Shown in pieces: positions 42,804 to 52,393 of a stretch of 64,000 nt of DNA. The position numbers were made by a program, and so were the translations under genes. Numbering within the stretch: the stretch's first letter is position 1; the number at the start of each line of letters is the position of its first letter. This DNA comes from PNNG01 sp964577055. GTDB taxonomy: Bacteria; Bacteroidota; Bacteroidia; UBA7662. The stretch spans positions 1 to 64,000 of the forward strand of contig CAZNWC010000002.1 of the NCBI GenBank assembly GCA_964577055.1, written 5' to 3'. The notes beneath the pieces are model-generated. The model saw nothing but the letters and a program-made list of their open reading frames with translations, was not told the DNA's origin and searched no databases.

Positions 42804-44612
42804 TTAGCCCTTTTTCTTGGTGGCACGCTGCTGTTGCTGTTGCTGGGCAGCCTTGCTCAAATCTTCGAGTCGTTGCGCAAACTTCGACTTCTTCACCGGC
42901 TTCTTCTTGTTCTCCTGAATTTGGCGGTGGATTTTGTCTTCGTCGATGATGAACTTACGCACGGCCCACTGCTGACCGAAGGTAATCATGTTGGCCAGGA
43001 AGTAGTAATAGCTCAGCGCCGATGAGTAACTGTTCAATACCGGCAAGAAAACCAATGGCATGATGTAGCCGAGGTATTTCATTTGTCCCGACACCCCAGT
43101 CATTTGGTTGTTCATGCGGGTGTAGAGGATGGTTGAAACCGTCATCAACAAGGTGAACAAACTCACGTGCGCACCATAAAACGGAATGGTGAACGGTAGG
43201 TCGAGGATGGAATCGTAGCTCGACAAGTCATCGGCCCATAAAAAGCCCTGCTGGCGCAATTCGATAGAGGCAGGGAAGAAGTTGAACAATGCGATGAGGA
43301 TGGGGAACTGCAAAAGCAAAGGAATACATCCACCCAGCGGATTTACGCCTGCCTTCTGGAACAGTTTCATCTGCTCGGTTTGGTATTTCTGTGGCTCAGC
43401 TTCGTAGCGGGCTTTGAGCTCGTCCATTTCGGGCTTCAATACCTTCATCTTGGCGGCCGACAAATACGACTTGTAGGTGAGCGGGAAGAGCAGGATTTTG
43501 AAAACGAGCGTTAAAATGAAGATGATGAGGCCGTAATTCAGGTTAAAGCTGTCGAGCCAGTTGAAAATAGGAATGACGAACAGGCGGTTCACCCAGCCGA
43601 AAATGCCCCAGCCGAGTGGTACTTGCTTTTCGAGGCCCAAATCAAGGGCTTTGAGGGTTTGGAAGTGGTTCGGACCAAAATAGAAACTCATGAGGGCCGA
43701 TTCAGCCGCTTTGTGCTCAATCGGTAAAATGAGCTCGGCCTGGTAATTGGCCACGAAATCATCATTTTTATAAGGACCACCACTGATTTTTCCCTCTTCA
43801 AATTGCTGATCGGCAATGAGCGAAGTCACGAAAAACTTCTGCTTGAACGACACCCACTTCACCATGTTTTTGAGGTCTTCGGTTTCGGTACTGGTGATGG
43901 TGAGGTAGTCGGGACTGTCGTTCTTATAGCGGTAGTAAATGTCCAGCACTTTGCGCTCTTCCACGATGTCACGCTCTTGTGACGGGGTATTCATCTTCCA
44001 GCGCAAAGTTGTATAATCGATGTTCGAAGCCAACAACTCGTTTACTCCCACGCGTTGCACTTCGTGTTTGAGTTGGTAGCTGCCCGAAGCAAGGACATAC
44101 TTGTGCTCTATGTAGCTGTTTTCGCCAAACTGCAAACGGTAGCTTACACTGCTGTCGGTTTGGCTATGCAGGTTAAAATACAAATCGCTGGTTTCTACCG
44201 TACGACCGGCTGCGGCATAAGCGTAGCTAAAGGTAGATTGACCTTTTTCGAACAATCGCAGCGGTTGTTTGCGGTAGGTAGTGAACTCATTTAAGGTCAC
44301 TTCTGCCGGAAAACCACCTTTGTTGCTAAAAGTCACCGTCATCTTGTCGTTCTGCAAACGATGGAGCTGCTCTTCCCCGCGTGAAAAAGGGGCAAATATG
44401 CCAAAATTGGCTGCTGCCGCTGCTTGCAGCAAGCTGTCGTTCGGACTTGCCTGCAGTTGAGCGGTTTTGGCTGCAGGTGCGTCGGCACTATCAGCGGCGG
44501 TGCTCGTTTGTTCGGTGGCCGGTTTTACCGGTGCATCGGGTAAGAAATAGTAATTGAATACGACCAGAATGAGGCCGATCAAAAACAATCCTATGATGGA
44601 ATTACGATCCAT
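42804..44612 (-). CDS. yidC: membrane protein insertase YidC
   Basis: 602 residues from ATG 44612 (MDRNSIIGLFLIGLILVVFNYYFL); a TTG three codons earlier is unlikely. Layout: TM1, a large periplasmic beta domain (~100-350), then the conserved insertase core with FNYGLIIFILTLVFKILLFPLTYKSYLSAAKMKVLKPEM, NPLGGCIPLLLQFPILIALF and further helices, and a basic tail with QQQQQR. It inserts and folds inner-membrane proteins with or without Sec. Downstream of pyrG by 31 bases, a standard pairing in this phylum. Confidence 0.96.
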   Translation of the reverse strand: MDRNSIIGLFLIGLILVVFNYYFLPDAPVKPATEQTSTAADSADAPAAKTAQLQASPNDSLLQAAAAANFGIFAPFSRGEEQLHRLQNDKMTVTFSNKGGFPAEVTLNEFTTYRKQPLRLFEKGQSTFSYAYAAAGRTVETSDLYFNLHSQTDSSVSYRLQFGENSYIEHKYVLASGSYQLKHEVQRVGVNELLASNIDYTTLRWKMNTPSQERDIVEERKVLDIYYRYKNDSPDYLTITSTETEDLKNMVKWVSFKQKFFVTSLIADQQFEEGKISGGPYKNDDFVANYQAELILPIEHKAAESALMSFYFGPNHFQTLKALDLGLEKQVPLGWGIFGWVNRLFVIPIFNWLDSFNLNYGLIIFILTLVFKILLFPLTYKSYLSAAKMKVLKPEMDELKARYEAEPQKYQTEQMKLFQKAGVNPLGGCIPLLLQFPILIALFNFFPASIELRQQGFLWADDLSSYDSILDLPFTIPFYGAHVSLFTLLMTVSTILYTRMNNQMTGVSGQMKYLGYIMPLVFLPVLNSYSSALSYYYFLANMITFGQQWAVRKFIIDEDKIHRQIQENKKKPVKKSKFAQRLEDLSKAAQQQQQQRATKKKG

Positions 44613-44643
44613 GTATATCAATTCATTGGGGCGACAAAACTAA

Positions 44644-46314
44644 TCAAATGTGGGCTTTATCGTTTGCTTTTTTCGCAAGCGATTTGCTTTGCTGAACACG
44701 TGAAAAGGGTATCGTGTTCATGGCGGCTTTCACAAAACCCACAAAAAGTGGATGAGGATTTACCACAGTACTGCGGTATTCGGGGTGGAATTGAGAGGCT
44801 ACAAACCAGGGGTGGTTTTTGAGCTCTACCATTTCAACCAGACCTTTGCCTGGATAAACGCCGCAGATGACCATTTCGCTCTGTTGGAACTGCTCCAAAT
44901 AAGCGTTGTTGAATTCGTAGCGGTGGCGGTGACGCTCTTTCACCTGACTTTGTTCGCCGTAGGCCGACCAAGCCTTGGTGCCTTTTTTCAATTTGCAGGG
45001 ATAGGCGCCCAAGCGCATTGTACCGCCCTTGTCGGTGATTTGTTTTTGCTCGAGCATCAAATCGATGAGCGGATGGGGCGTTTCGGGGTCCATTTCGGTG
45101 CTGTTGGCTTTTTCGAGTCCGAGCACATTGCGCCCAAACTCAATGACTGCGCACTGCATGCCCAAACAAATACCGAAGAAGGGGATATTGTTTTCGCGCA
45201 CATAGCGAATGGCCTGAATTTTTCCTTCCCAGCCGCGTTGGCCAAAGCCGGGAGCTACCAGTACGCCGTCTAAATCGGCCAGGTGTTCGGTGGCGTTTTC
45301 GGGGGTGAGGTGCTCAGAATGAATCCATTTGATGTTCACCTTGCACGAATTGGCTGCGCCAGCATGCAAAAGGGCTTCGGAAATGGATTTGTAGCTGTCT
45401 TTAAGCTCCACATATTTACCTACCAGACCAATGGTGACCTCGGTTTGGGGCTTTTTCATGCGGCTCAAAAAGTCGCGCCATTCTTCCATTTCGGGCTCGC
45501 CTTCGTAGGGCAGGGCCAGCTTGCGGAGGGCGATTTTATCGAGACCTTCTTTTTGCATGAGCAGTGGCACTTCGTAGATGGTGCTGGCGTCTTTGGCTTC
45601 GATTACCGCATCGGGCATCACATTGCAGAACAAGCCTACTTTTTTGCGGAGCTCTTTGTTCAAAGCGTGCTCGGTACGGCACACCAAAATATCGGGCTGC
45701 ACGCCCAGCTCCAACAGCATTTTAACCGAGTGCTGGGTGGGCTTGGTTTTGAGCTCGCCGGCGGCACTGAGGTAGGGGATGAGCGTGAGGTGGATTACCA
45801 GGCAGTTGTTTTCACCCAGTTCGAGGCGCAGCTGGCGCAGGCTTTCGACATAAGGCAGCGATTCGATGTCGCCCACCGTACCCCCGATCTCGGTGATGAC
45901 GATGTGGAATTTGCCGCTTTTGCCCAAAATCTGCATGCGGCGCTTGATTTCGTCGGTAATGTGCGGTATCACCTGCACGGTTTTGCCCAGGTAATCGCCT
46001 TTGCGTTCCTTTTCGATGACCGTTTGGTAGATGCGGCCGGTGGTTACGTTGTTGGCCTGCGAGGTAGGCACGTTCAAAAAACGCTCGTAATGACCCAGGT
46101 CGAGGTCGGTTTCGGCCCCATCGTCGGTTACATAGCACTCGCCGTGCTCGTATGGATTGAGGGTTCCCGGATCGACGTTGATGTAGGGATCGAATTTCTG
46201 AATGGTTACGGAGTAGCCCCGGGCCTGCAGAAGCTTGGCCAGTGAGGCGGAGATGATGCCTTTACCCAATGAAGAGGTAACGCCTCCCGTAACAAAGATG
46301 TATTTTGCTGACAT
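44644..46314 (-). CDS. pyrG: CTP synthase
   Basis: 556 residues from ATG 46314 (MSAKYIFVTGGVTSSLGKG); the upstream extension is not family-like. Synthase domain with SSLGKGI and DPYINVDPGT; glutaminase domain with nucleophile in FFGICLGMQ and catalytic His/Glu in SQFHPEYRS. It makes CTP from UTP and glutamine. A long open frame on the opposite strand (45283-46245) is a shadow. Confidence 0.97.
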   Translation of the reverse strand: MSAKYIFVTGGVTSSLGKGIISASLAKLLQARGYSVTIQKFDPYINVDPGTLNPYEHGECYVTDDGAETDLDLGHYERFLNVPTSQANNVTTGRIYQTVIEKERKGDYLGKTVQVIPHITDEIKRRMQILGKSGKFHIVITEIGGTVGDIESLPYVESLRQLRLELGENNCLVIHLTLIPYLSAAGELKTKPTQHSVKMLLELGVQPDILVCRTEHALNKELRKKVGLFCNVMPDAVIEAKDASTIYEVPLLMQKEGLDKIALRKLALPYEGEPEMEEWRDFLSRMKKPQTEVTIGLVGKYVELKDSYKSISEALLHAGAANSCKVNIKWIHSEHLTPENATEHLADLDGVLVAPGFGQRGWEGKIQAIRYVRENNIPFFGICLGMQCAVIEFGRNVLGLEKANSTEMDPETPHPLIDLMLEQKQITDKGGTMRLGAYPCKLKKGTKAWSAYGEQSQVKERHRHRYEFNNAYLEQFQQSEMVICGVYPGKGLVEMVELKNHPWFVASQFHPEYRSTVVNPHPLFVGFVKAAMNTIPFSRVQQSKSLAKKANDKAHI

Positions 46315-46337
46315 GCCTGAACCTTGTGTACGGGATA

Positions 46338-46345
46338 CAAAGGTA
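46338..46345 (-). promoter_or_regulatory. -7 element for pyrG-yidC
   Basis: TACCTTTG on the minus strand, matching TAnnTTTG, 23 bases ahead of the pyrG ATG. The -33 position is not TTTG. Confidence 0.5.
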
Positions 46346-46486
46346 CAGATAATTGTCGGCATGGCCTGCCGAAAATTGGATTTATCAGCAGCGTTTTCTC
46401 AAAGAGCTGAGCATGAGGTGAAATGTAGATTGCTGATTTTTTGAAAAAGCCATTTTAACAATGGTATTCGGTAAAATTCAGCTGTT

Positions 46487-47836
46487 CTACGAATTTGCCA
46501 CCGGCTCCACCACCAACTCAAACCGTTCTTGCGCGACTATACGCACGGTGGTGCCTTTGTCGATCCAGCCGGTAGTAGCCTTGGCATCGTAGGGTCTGCC
46601 TGCTATTTGAACCTTGCCAGCTGGCCTCAAATCGGTCATGGCTAGGCCGGTTTCGCCCACCAAATGGTGCTGTTGGTCGGCCACCACATAACCGGCATCG
46701 GCATCTTGGGTGCTTTGTAGGGCCAAACGCTTGAACGCGCCCATTTGCAGCAGGTTTTGGCCGAAGAAAAGTAAAAAGGTAATGAGCACGCCAAACGGAA
46801 TGAGCACCGTGGCCAGGGCTTGTACCACGCTGAGTCCGGCTCCAGACTGCGGCACCTCAAAATCGAAGCCTTCGTTTTGCAACAAACTGCTCACCAGCGA
46901 AAACAAGATGAGCGCAATGCCCGAGATGCCCGCCACGCCAAAACCGGGGATCACAAATATTTCAACCAACAGCAGGATGGCACCCACAAAAAAGAGCAGG
47001 ATTTCCCAATTGGCGGCCAATCCTTCGAGGTATAAAGGCGCAAAATAAAGGATGGCTGCCAATACCGAAGCGGCCAGTGGAAAGCCAATGCCCGGCGTTT
47101 GCAACTCAAAATAAATACCGCCGATGATGATGAGCACCAAAATACCGCTGATGGCGGGATTGATGAGCCAGTTGATGGCCTTGTCGGTGGCCGTTAGCTC
47201 CTGCTTTACAATTTCATAGTTTTCAACCCCGGCCAATTGTAAAACTTCGGCGATGTTTTCGGCTTCTCCATTGCAAAAACCGTGTTTTTGGGCTTCTGAA
47301 CTGGTAAAGGTGAGCACCTTGCCCGAATCGATGATGCCTTCGATGTAGACCGATGGGTCGACCATGGCCTCCGCAATTTTAGGGTCGCGACCCGTGCTTT
47401 CGGCCGTGGCCCGCATGGTAGCCCGCATGTACGACTGGTATTTGTCGGGCACCACTTCGCCCGTTTGGTTCACCACCGTGGCCGCGCCAATGCTGGCACT
47501 TTTGCGCATGTAAATGCTGTCGCAGGCAATGGCAATGAGTGCCCCGGCCGAGGCGGCATTGTTGTCGATAAACACCAGCACAGTGGGTTTGGCGTTGAGC
47601 AAACGGGTGCGGATGCTGTCGGCCATATCTACCAAACCGCCGTAGGTATTCATGTGGATGAGCACATAATCGGCACCCATTTTTTCGGCTTCGTCGATGG
47701 CCTTTTGGGTGTTGCGCCAGGCGGGTGGACCAATTTCTTGACGGATGTCGAACTGATACACCAGCTTTTTGTCGGGCTGTTGGCCCTGCGCAAAAAGCGA
47801 AACAAACAGGAGCAGGAGGGGGAGTAGCCGAATCAT
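46487..47836 (-). CDS. NfeD-type membrane serine protease
   Basis: 449 residues. Signal peptide to ~18, then a ClpP-like domain with catalytic S97 in NNAASAGALIA and a Lys candidate in VVPDKYQSYMRA, then four membrane helices (~230-365) and a C-terminal OB-fold (PAGKVQIAGRPYDAKATTGWIDKGTTVRIV). In other species this protease works next to a stomatin/SPFH partner; none is adjacent here. Fourth gene of the GT2-GT2-amidase-nfeD run, 33 bases after the amidase. Confidence 0.9.
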   Translation of the reverse strand: MIRLLPLLLLFVSLFAQGQQPDKKLVYQFDIRQEIGPPAWRNTQKAIDEAEKMGADYVLIHMNTYGGLVDMADSIRTRLLNAKPTVLVFIDNNAASAGALIAIACDSIYMRKSASIGAATVVNQTGEVVPDKYQSYMRATMRATAESTGRDPKIAEAMVDPSVYIEGIIDSGKVLTFTSSEAQKHGFCNGEAENIAEVLQLAGVENYEIVKQELTATDKAINWLINPAISGILVLIIIGGIYFELQTPGIGFPLAASVLAAILYFAPLYLEGLAANWEILLFFVGAILLLVEIFVIPGFGVAGISGIALILFSLVSSLLQNEGFDFEVPQSGAGLSVVQALATVLIPFGVLITFLLFFGQNLLQMGAFKRLALQSTQDADAGYVVADQQHHLVGETGLAMTDLRPAGKVQIAGRPYDAKATTGWIDKGTTVRIVAQERFELVVEPVANS

Positions 47837-47869
47837 GCTGCAATTTACTCGCTAAGCGTCAAGCTGCGA

Positions 47870-48508
47870 CTAAGGCGCGCTTTTTTCGATGCCCAAATCG
47901 CTAAAAAGTCGGTTCCAGTCGAACAACTTGCCCGGATCGCCACGGCGCTGCGGGGCATAGGCGTCATGTCCAACCACCGTTTGCGGCGAGGGCACAAATG
48001 CAGCTTCTTTTTGCTGGATGTGCTGGATAAGCCAAGCCAGGGCTTGGTACTGGGCTTCGGTAAAACCCCGGTGCTCATCGGCAATGCGGTCGTAGTTTTT
48101 CACCCCCAGCAAAGCCATCTCTTCGCGCGTGCCAACGGCCATGATTTCGATGCCGATGGAACGGGCGTTCAAGCCATTTTCGTGATGCGGTGGATGGGGC
48201 AATTTGCCTTTGCCAGCATGAAAAGCCGCGCGTTCATGGGGCACCAAGGCCAAAATGTGGCCTTCGCGGTTGATCAGGTAATGGGCCGATAGTTTGTAAG
48301 TGGTAAAAATGCGGCGAATAGCAGCCGAATCATACGGATTTTCGGGCTGCTCGAGCACATTGCTGATGTAATGCAGCATCACATGCGTAACAGGGGCTTT
48401 GCGCGGGGCCGAGCAATAATCGGGCAACCAGGCAGGCTGCAGGCTTTGGGCTTGCAAGCTGCCATACAGGCCAAAGCAAATCAGGAAGCAGTGAAACGCG
48501 TTACGCAT
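47870..48508 (-). CDS. N-acetylmuramoyl-L-alanine amidase (Amidase_2)
   Basis: 212 residues, signal peptide ending LQA-Q. VTHVMLHYIS supplies the first zinc His, FHAGKGK a second His, and TVVGHDAYAPQRRGDPGKLFDW the last His and Asp-Pro motif, all typical of the T7-lysozyme/AmiD fold. It should cut the lactyl-Ala bond of peptidoglycan in the periplasm. Its start overlaps the end of the upstream glycosyltransferase by 28 bases. Confidence 0.9.
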   Translation of the reverse strand: MRNAFHCFLICFGLYGSLQAQSLQPAWLPDYCSAPRKAPVTHVMLHYISNVLEQPENPYDSAAIRRIFTTYKLSAHYLINREGHILALVPHERAAFHAGKGKLPHPPHHENGLNARSIGIEIMAVGTREEMALLGVKNYDRIADEHRGFTEAQYQALAWLIQHIQQKEAAFVPSPQTVVGHDAYAPQRRGDPGKLFDWNRLFSDLGIEKSAP

Positions 48509-49368
48509 CGGTAATTTTGGTATTCAAACGGCCGCCAGCCGGTTTTTTGTTCAAGCCAGTATAAAAATTTCGCTTTGGGTGTCCACCTTGCCTGGGTAGG
48601 GTCGAAGCTGAACTGCCAGTTTTGGGCAGCAATACGTCCCTGCATCACCTGGGGGTGGGTGCCTGTGAAATGGTGCAGTACATCTACCTGAGTATAATCG
48701 AACTGATTTACCGGCGCAATGTTTTCGGCCAGCCAATGGTCATCGTGCCACATTTTGTGAAACGAGCGTTGCTTGGCCTGCTGCAAGGCGGGATGTTTCA
48801 CCCAGCCGTAATGGTAAATGTGTGCCGGAATGGCTGCTACCCGCAATTTACGGTCGGATATGCGAAAGCCCTGGGCATCGCGGTAGGCATGCAAATGGGC
48901 TTGCGGCCGCACCACCCGTATTTCGTGCCGGTACCAACGCCTGCTGGCCCCCACATAATCGTACGAGCCGTAAAAATGGGTGTAGTGGAAGAGCAAACCT
49001 TCAACCTCGGGCTGGTTTTGGTAATGCGCCATGGCGGCACGAATGACCGGGTAATATTGCTCATGGATTACTTCATCAGCCTGCAGGTAAAAGGCCCAAT
49101 CGGCTCGCTTGTCGATAAGCGCCATGGCTTTGTCGGTTTCAACCGCCAAAACCCGACCTCCTTCGCGCAAAGTGTCGTCCCATACCGAGTGGTGGATTTT
49201 GATTTTGGGGTCGCCAATCGATGCAATGAGCGCTTCGGTAGCGTCTTCGCTCTTGCCTACCAACACCACCAGCTCATCGACCAATGGCAGGAGCGAGCGA
49301 AGGCTTTCGAGCACGGGGTAGTCGTACTGCTGCGCATTGCGAATGATTGTAAATCCACTAACGAACAT
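48481..49368 (-). CDS. family 2 glycosyltransferase (A)
   Basis: 295 residues from ATG 49368; the open frame extends to 49959 but that part lies inside the preceding glycosyltransferase and is not real. GT-A fold: FTIIRNAQQYDYPVLESLRSLLPLVDELVVLVG, then FYLQADEVIH in place of the usual DxD motif, and a C-terminal part rich in Tyr/His/Trp (HIYHYGWVKHPALQ). It overlaps the previous gene by 11 bases. Probably a cytosolic transferase for cell-surface glycans; substrate unknown. Confidence 0.85.
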   Translation of the reverse strand: MFVSGFTIIRNAQQYDYPVLESLRSLLPLVDELVVLVGKSEDATEALIASIGDPKIKIHHSVWDDTLREGGRVLAVETDKAMALIDKRADWAFYLQADEVIHEQYYPVIRAAMAHYQNQPEVEGLLFHYTHFYGSYDYVGASRRWYRHEIRVVRPQAHLHAYRDAQGFRISDRKLRVAAIPAHIYHYGWVKHPALQQAKQRSFHKMWHDDHWLAENIAPVNQFDYTQVDVLHHFTGTHPQVMQGRIAAQNWQFSFDPTQARWTPKAKFLYWLEQKTGWRPFEYQNYRCVTRFTAS

Positions 49369-50122
49369 CTTGTTTTTTGTATTGAGCCAATCGACGGTAT
49401 TTTTCAAAGGTGTACCAGGCATTGCCGCGGGCGATGTGCCATCCCGCCGCCCCATCCAAGAAACCAGCTTGCAGCACATACCCTTTGAACCAGCGCACGG
49501 CTGCCTTGAGGTAGGGCTGTGCCGGAAAAGTTTTTTTGCCCTGTTGCAGCATGGCACGCGCCGCAGCTTCGGCAAAGCGCTCGTTTTGGCGGTCGAAATC
49601 TTCGGGCCGCTCGTAGGTATAATGCAACAAATCGCCGGGCAGATGGGCCTGTGGAGTGCCTGGCGCAACGATGATTTTGTCGTGCGGATTGGTGCCTCCC
49701 CAATGCCCACAATCGCGGTGAAACAAACGCACTTTTCGGTCGGGGTACCAGCCCCCGTGTTTGATCCACTGTCCGCAATAATTATTAAGTCGGTTAAAGC
49801 TGAAGGCCTTAAATGACTGATCTTTGGCTTGTTTGATTTGAAGTATGGCTGCAGCCAATTCGGGCGACAGGGCCTCATCTGCATCAAGCGATAAAATCCA
49901 AGGATGCGTTGCCAAACCCGAGGCAAAGTTTTTTTGCTGGATGTGCCCTTCGAAGGCATGGTAGGTCACTTTCGCACCAAACGACTGGGCAAAGGCCACC
50001 GTATCGTCGGTGCTGCCCGAATCAACCACCACCAACTCATCGGCCACCGGCAATAGCGATTGCAGGCACAGGCCAATTTTATCGGCCTCGTTCAAACAAA
50101 TAATGGTGGCGCTGATGAACAT
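49358..50122 (-). CDS. family 2 glycosyltransferase (B), WaaE/KdtX-like
   Basis: 254 residues. ATIICLNEADKIGLCLQSLLPVADELVVVDSGSTDDT is the nucleotide-binding half; LSLDADEALSPEL holds the DxD motif; NNYCGQWIKHGGWYPDRKVRLF is typical of the WaaE/KdtX lipopolysaccharide-core glucosyltransferase group. First gene of the four-gene minus-strand operon ending in nfeD, diverging from the cystathionine beta-synthase gene. A lipopolysaccharide-core role is inference from the family. Confidence 0.88.
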   Translation of the reverse strand: MFISATIICLNEADKIGLCLQSLLPVADELVVVDSGSTDDTVAFAQSFGAKVTYHAFEGHIQQKNFASGLATHPWILSLDADEALSPELAAAILQIKQAKDQSFKAFSFNRLNNYCGQWIKHGGWYPDRKVRLFHRDCGHWGGTNPHDKIIVAPGTPQAHLPGDLLHYTYERPEDFDRQNERFAEAAARAMLQQGKKTFPAQPYLKAAVRWFKGYVLQAGFLDGAAGWHIARGNAWYTFEKYRRLAQYKKQDVR

Positions 50123-50169
50123 CGAATGCCAAAGTTCAGAAAAGCGGGCGGGTATTTCAAAGGATGGGC

Positions 50170-50177
50170 TATTTTTG
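50170..50177 (+). promoter_or_regulatory. -7 element for the cystathionine beta-synthase gene
   Basis: TATTTTTG, matching TAnnTTTG, only seven bases before the ATG at 50185, so the transcript would be nearly leaderless. No -33 element stands out. Confidence 0.4.
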
Positions 50178-50184
50178 CAGCATT

Positions 50185-51543
50185 ATGTGGTATCAAAATA
50201 TCCTGCAAGCCATTGGCAATACGCCCATGGTACAATTACACCGAGTTACCAAAGAGGTGCCTGCTACGGTTTTGGCAAAGGTAGAAACCTTCAATCCGGG
50301 CCATTCAACCAAAGACCGCATGGCTTTGCGCATGATCGAGGATGCCGAAAAAGCGGGCAAACTCAAGCCCGGCTACACCATCATCGAAGGTACTTCGGGC
50401 AATACGGGCATGGGATTGGCCATGGCTGCGATTGTGAAGGGATATAAGTGCATTTTTACCACTACCGACAAACAATCGAAAGAAAAAGTAGATGCTTTGC
50501 GTGCCTTGGGCGCTGAGGTAATTGTTTGTCCTACGAACGTCGACCCCGAAGACCCCCGCTCGTACTACTCCGTTTCATCGCGATTGGAGCGCGAAACGCC
50601 CAATTCGTGGAAGGCCAATCAGTACGATAACCTCTCAAACCGGCAGGCGCATTACGAAAGTACCGGTCCCGAAATTTGGGCCCAAACCGAAGGCAAAATC
50701 ACCCATTTGGTAGTGGGTGTGGGTACAGGCGGCACCATTTCGGGCATTGCGCGCTACCTCAAAGAGCAAAACCCCAACATCAAGGTGTGGGGCATCGATA
50801 CCTATGGTTCGGTGTTCAAGAAGTACAAGGAGACGGGTATTTTCGACAAAAATGAAATTTACCCCTACATCACCGAGGGCATTGGCGAGGATTTCCTGCC
50901 TCAGAACGTTGATTTCAGCCTGATCGACCATTTCGAAAAAGTGACCGATAAAGATGCGGCCATTTACACCCGCAAAATTGCGCGGGAAGAAGGCATTTTC
51001 GCCGGTAACTCAGCCGGATCGGCCATCGCTGGCTTGATGCAGATGAAAGATCGTCTCAGTCCCGAAGACGTGGTGGTTGTGGTATTCCATGACCACGGTA
51101 CGCGTTATTTGGCCAAGATGTTCAACGACGATTGGATGCGCGACCGGGGCTTCCTCGAGCCAGAAGTAAAGCGTGCCATCGACTGCATCAGCCACCGCCT
51201 GCACTTGCCCATGGTAACGGTAGAGGCCAGCCAGACGGTAGGTGAAGCCATCCACAAGATGATGCACTTCAACATCAGCCAAATGCCTGTGAAAAACGGG
51301 GCTGAGTTTGTGGGGTCAATCACCGATCAGAACTTGCTTGCCCGTTTGATCGATGAGCCGGAATTGCGCGGCAAAGCGGTTTTGGAAGTCATGCAAGCCC
51401 CATTTGCATTTGTAGACAAGAATTTGCCATTGCCCCAGTTGGCCAAACAGGTCGATAAAAAGATGGGCGCCGTTTTGGTGCAGTTGGAAGGCGATACGGT
51501 ACAAATCATCACCAGTCACGACATCATCCAAGCTTTGGCTTAA
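50185..51543 (+). CDS. cystathionine beta-synthase with CBS domain pair
   Basis: 452 residues from ATG 50185; an in-frame ATG at 50164 lies upstream of the -7 element. PLP-dependent beta-family enzyme: PLP Lys in NPGHSTKDRMA, substrate loop EGTSGNTGMGLA, phosphate loop GVGTGGTISGIARYLK. Two CBS domains follow from ~335 (PMVTVEASQTVGEAIHKM and VLEVMQAPFAFVDKN). The human-like domain order suggests regulation by an adenosyl ligand. It condenses serine and homocysteine to cystathionine, or makes cysteine. Its stop overlaps the next start (TAATG). Confidence 0.9.
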   Translation: MWYQNILQAIGNTPMVQLHRVTKEVPATVLAKVETFNPGHSTKDRMALRMIEDAEKAGKLKPGYTIIEGTSGNTGMGLAMAAIVKGYKCIFTTTDKQSKEKVDALRALGAEVIVCPTNVDPEDPRSYYSVSSRLERETPNSWKANQYDNLSNRQAHYESTGPEIWAQTEGKITHLVVGVGTGGTISGIARYLKEQNPNIKVWGIDTYGSVFKKYKETGIFDKNEIYPYITEGIGEDFLPQNVDFSLIDHFEKVTDKDAAIYTRKIAREEGIFAGNSAGSAIAGLMQMKDRLSPEDVVVVVFHDHGTRYLAKMFNDDWMRDRGFLEPEVKRAIDCISHRLHLPMVTVEASQTVGEAIHKMMHFNISQMPVKNGAEFVGSITDQNLLARLIDEPELRGKAVLEVMQAPFAFVDKNLPLPQLAKQVDKKMGAVLVQLEGDTVQIITSHDIIQALA

Positions 51544-52331
51544 TGCGCGTTTTCACCGATCAAATCGGAAGGCAAATCACCCTGCCCGATGCGCCTCCCC
51601 GGCGCATTGTGTCGCTGGTGCCTTCGCAAACCGAGTTGTTGGCCAGTTTGGGCTTGGATGAAGAGGTGGTGGGCATCACCAAATTTTGCATTCATCCGAA
51701 CCACTGGTTTAAGAACAAAAAGCGTATTGGCGGCACCAAAGATGTGAAAATCGAAGAAGTACTTGCATCGCAGCCCGATTTGATCATTGCCAACAAGGAA
51801 GAAAACGAACAGGGCGTATTGGAAATTCTCAGCCAGTTTGCACCGGTTTGGATCAGCGATGTACGTTCGTTGCCCGATGCCTTGCAAATGATAGAGGCGG
51901 TTGGTGAGTTAACCGGTAAAAGCCAGCTTTCGAGGCCCATGGCTGCTGAAATTGCAGCCGGTTTTGACAGTCTCCCTTCTGTTTTACAAGGCAAGCGCGT
52001 GCTTTATAGCATTTGGTACAAGCCCTGGATGTTGGCTGGTCACGATACATTTATCGGGTCGATGCTACGCTTGTTGGGAGCCGAACTGCTGGTGCCTGCA
52101 GGCAGTGCTGGTAGGTATCCCGATGCAACTATTGAGCAAATGAAGCTGCTGCAGCCCGATTTGGTATTGCTCAGCTCAGAGCCTTTTCCCTTTAAGCAAA
52201 AGCACATCGATGAATTGAAGCGAGGTGGCATAAATGCGCCTGTGCTACTGGTTGAAGGCGATATGTTTTCGTGGTATGGCAGTAGGTTGTTGCAGGTTCC
52301 TGCCTATTTGAACGCCCTCAAGCCTATTTAG
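51543..52331 (+). CDS. BtuF-like metal/cobalamin-binding protein without signal peptide
   Basis: 262 residues, beginning MRVFTDQIGRQITLPDAPPRRIVSLVPSQTELLASLGL: the helical-backbone fold of class III binding proteins (BtuF, FecB) from its first residues, with no signal peptide or lipobox. KDVKIEEVLASQPDLIIANKEENEQ and VLLSSEPFPFKQKHIDEL are also typical. Normally such proteins deliver B12, haem or siderophores to an ABC transporter, but none is adjacent. It is translationally coupled to the cystathionine beta-synthase gene. It may act in the cytosol, or the annotation may miss a rare export route. Confidence 0.85.
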   Translation: MRVFTDQIGRQITLPDAPPRRIVSLVPSQTELLASLGLDEEVVGITKFCIHPNHWFKNKKRIGGTKDVKIEEVLASQPDLIIANKEENEQGVLEILSQFAPVWISDVRSLPDALQMIEAVGELTGKSQLSRPMAAEIAAGFDSLPSVLQGKRVLYSIWYKPWMLAGHDTFIGSMLRLLGAELLVPAGSAGRYPDATIEQMKLLQPDLVLLSSEPFPFKQKHIDELKRGGINAPVLLVEGDMFSWYGSRLLQVPAYLNALKPI

Positions 52332-52393
52332 GGGGGTTTTCGATTGTTGTTCTTGCATTTTATTTCAATCTTTACCTGTCTGATAACATTCCC

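Noticed and set aside
45283..46245. 320-codon open frame on the plus strand
   Set aside because: Lies entirely opposite pyrG, and its FGF/GHH-rich sequence is typical of an antisense shadow.
48622..49488. 288-codon open frame on the plus strand
   Set aside because: Opposite two overlapping glycosyltransferase genes and lacks any recognisable fold.
49369..49959. N-terminal extension of glycosyltransferase A
   Set aside because: The extension is the other frame of glycosyltransferase B; the family starts at MFVSGFTII (49368).
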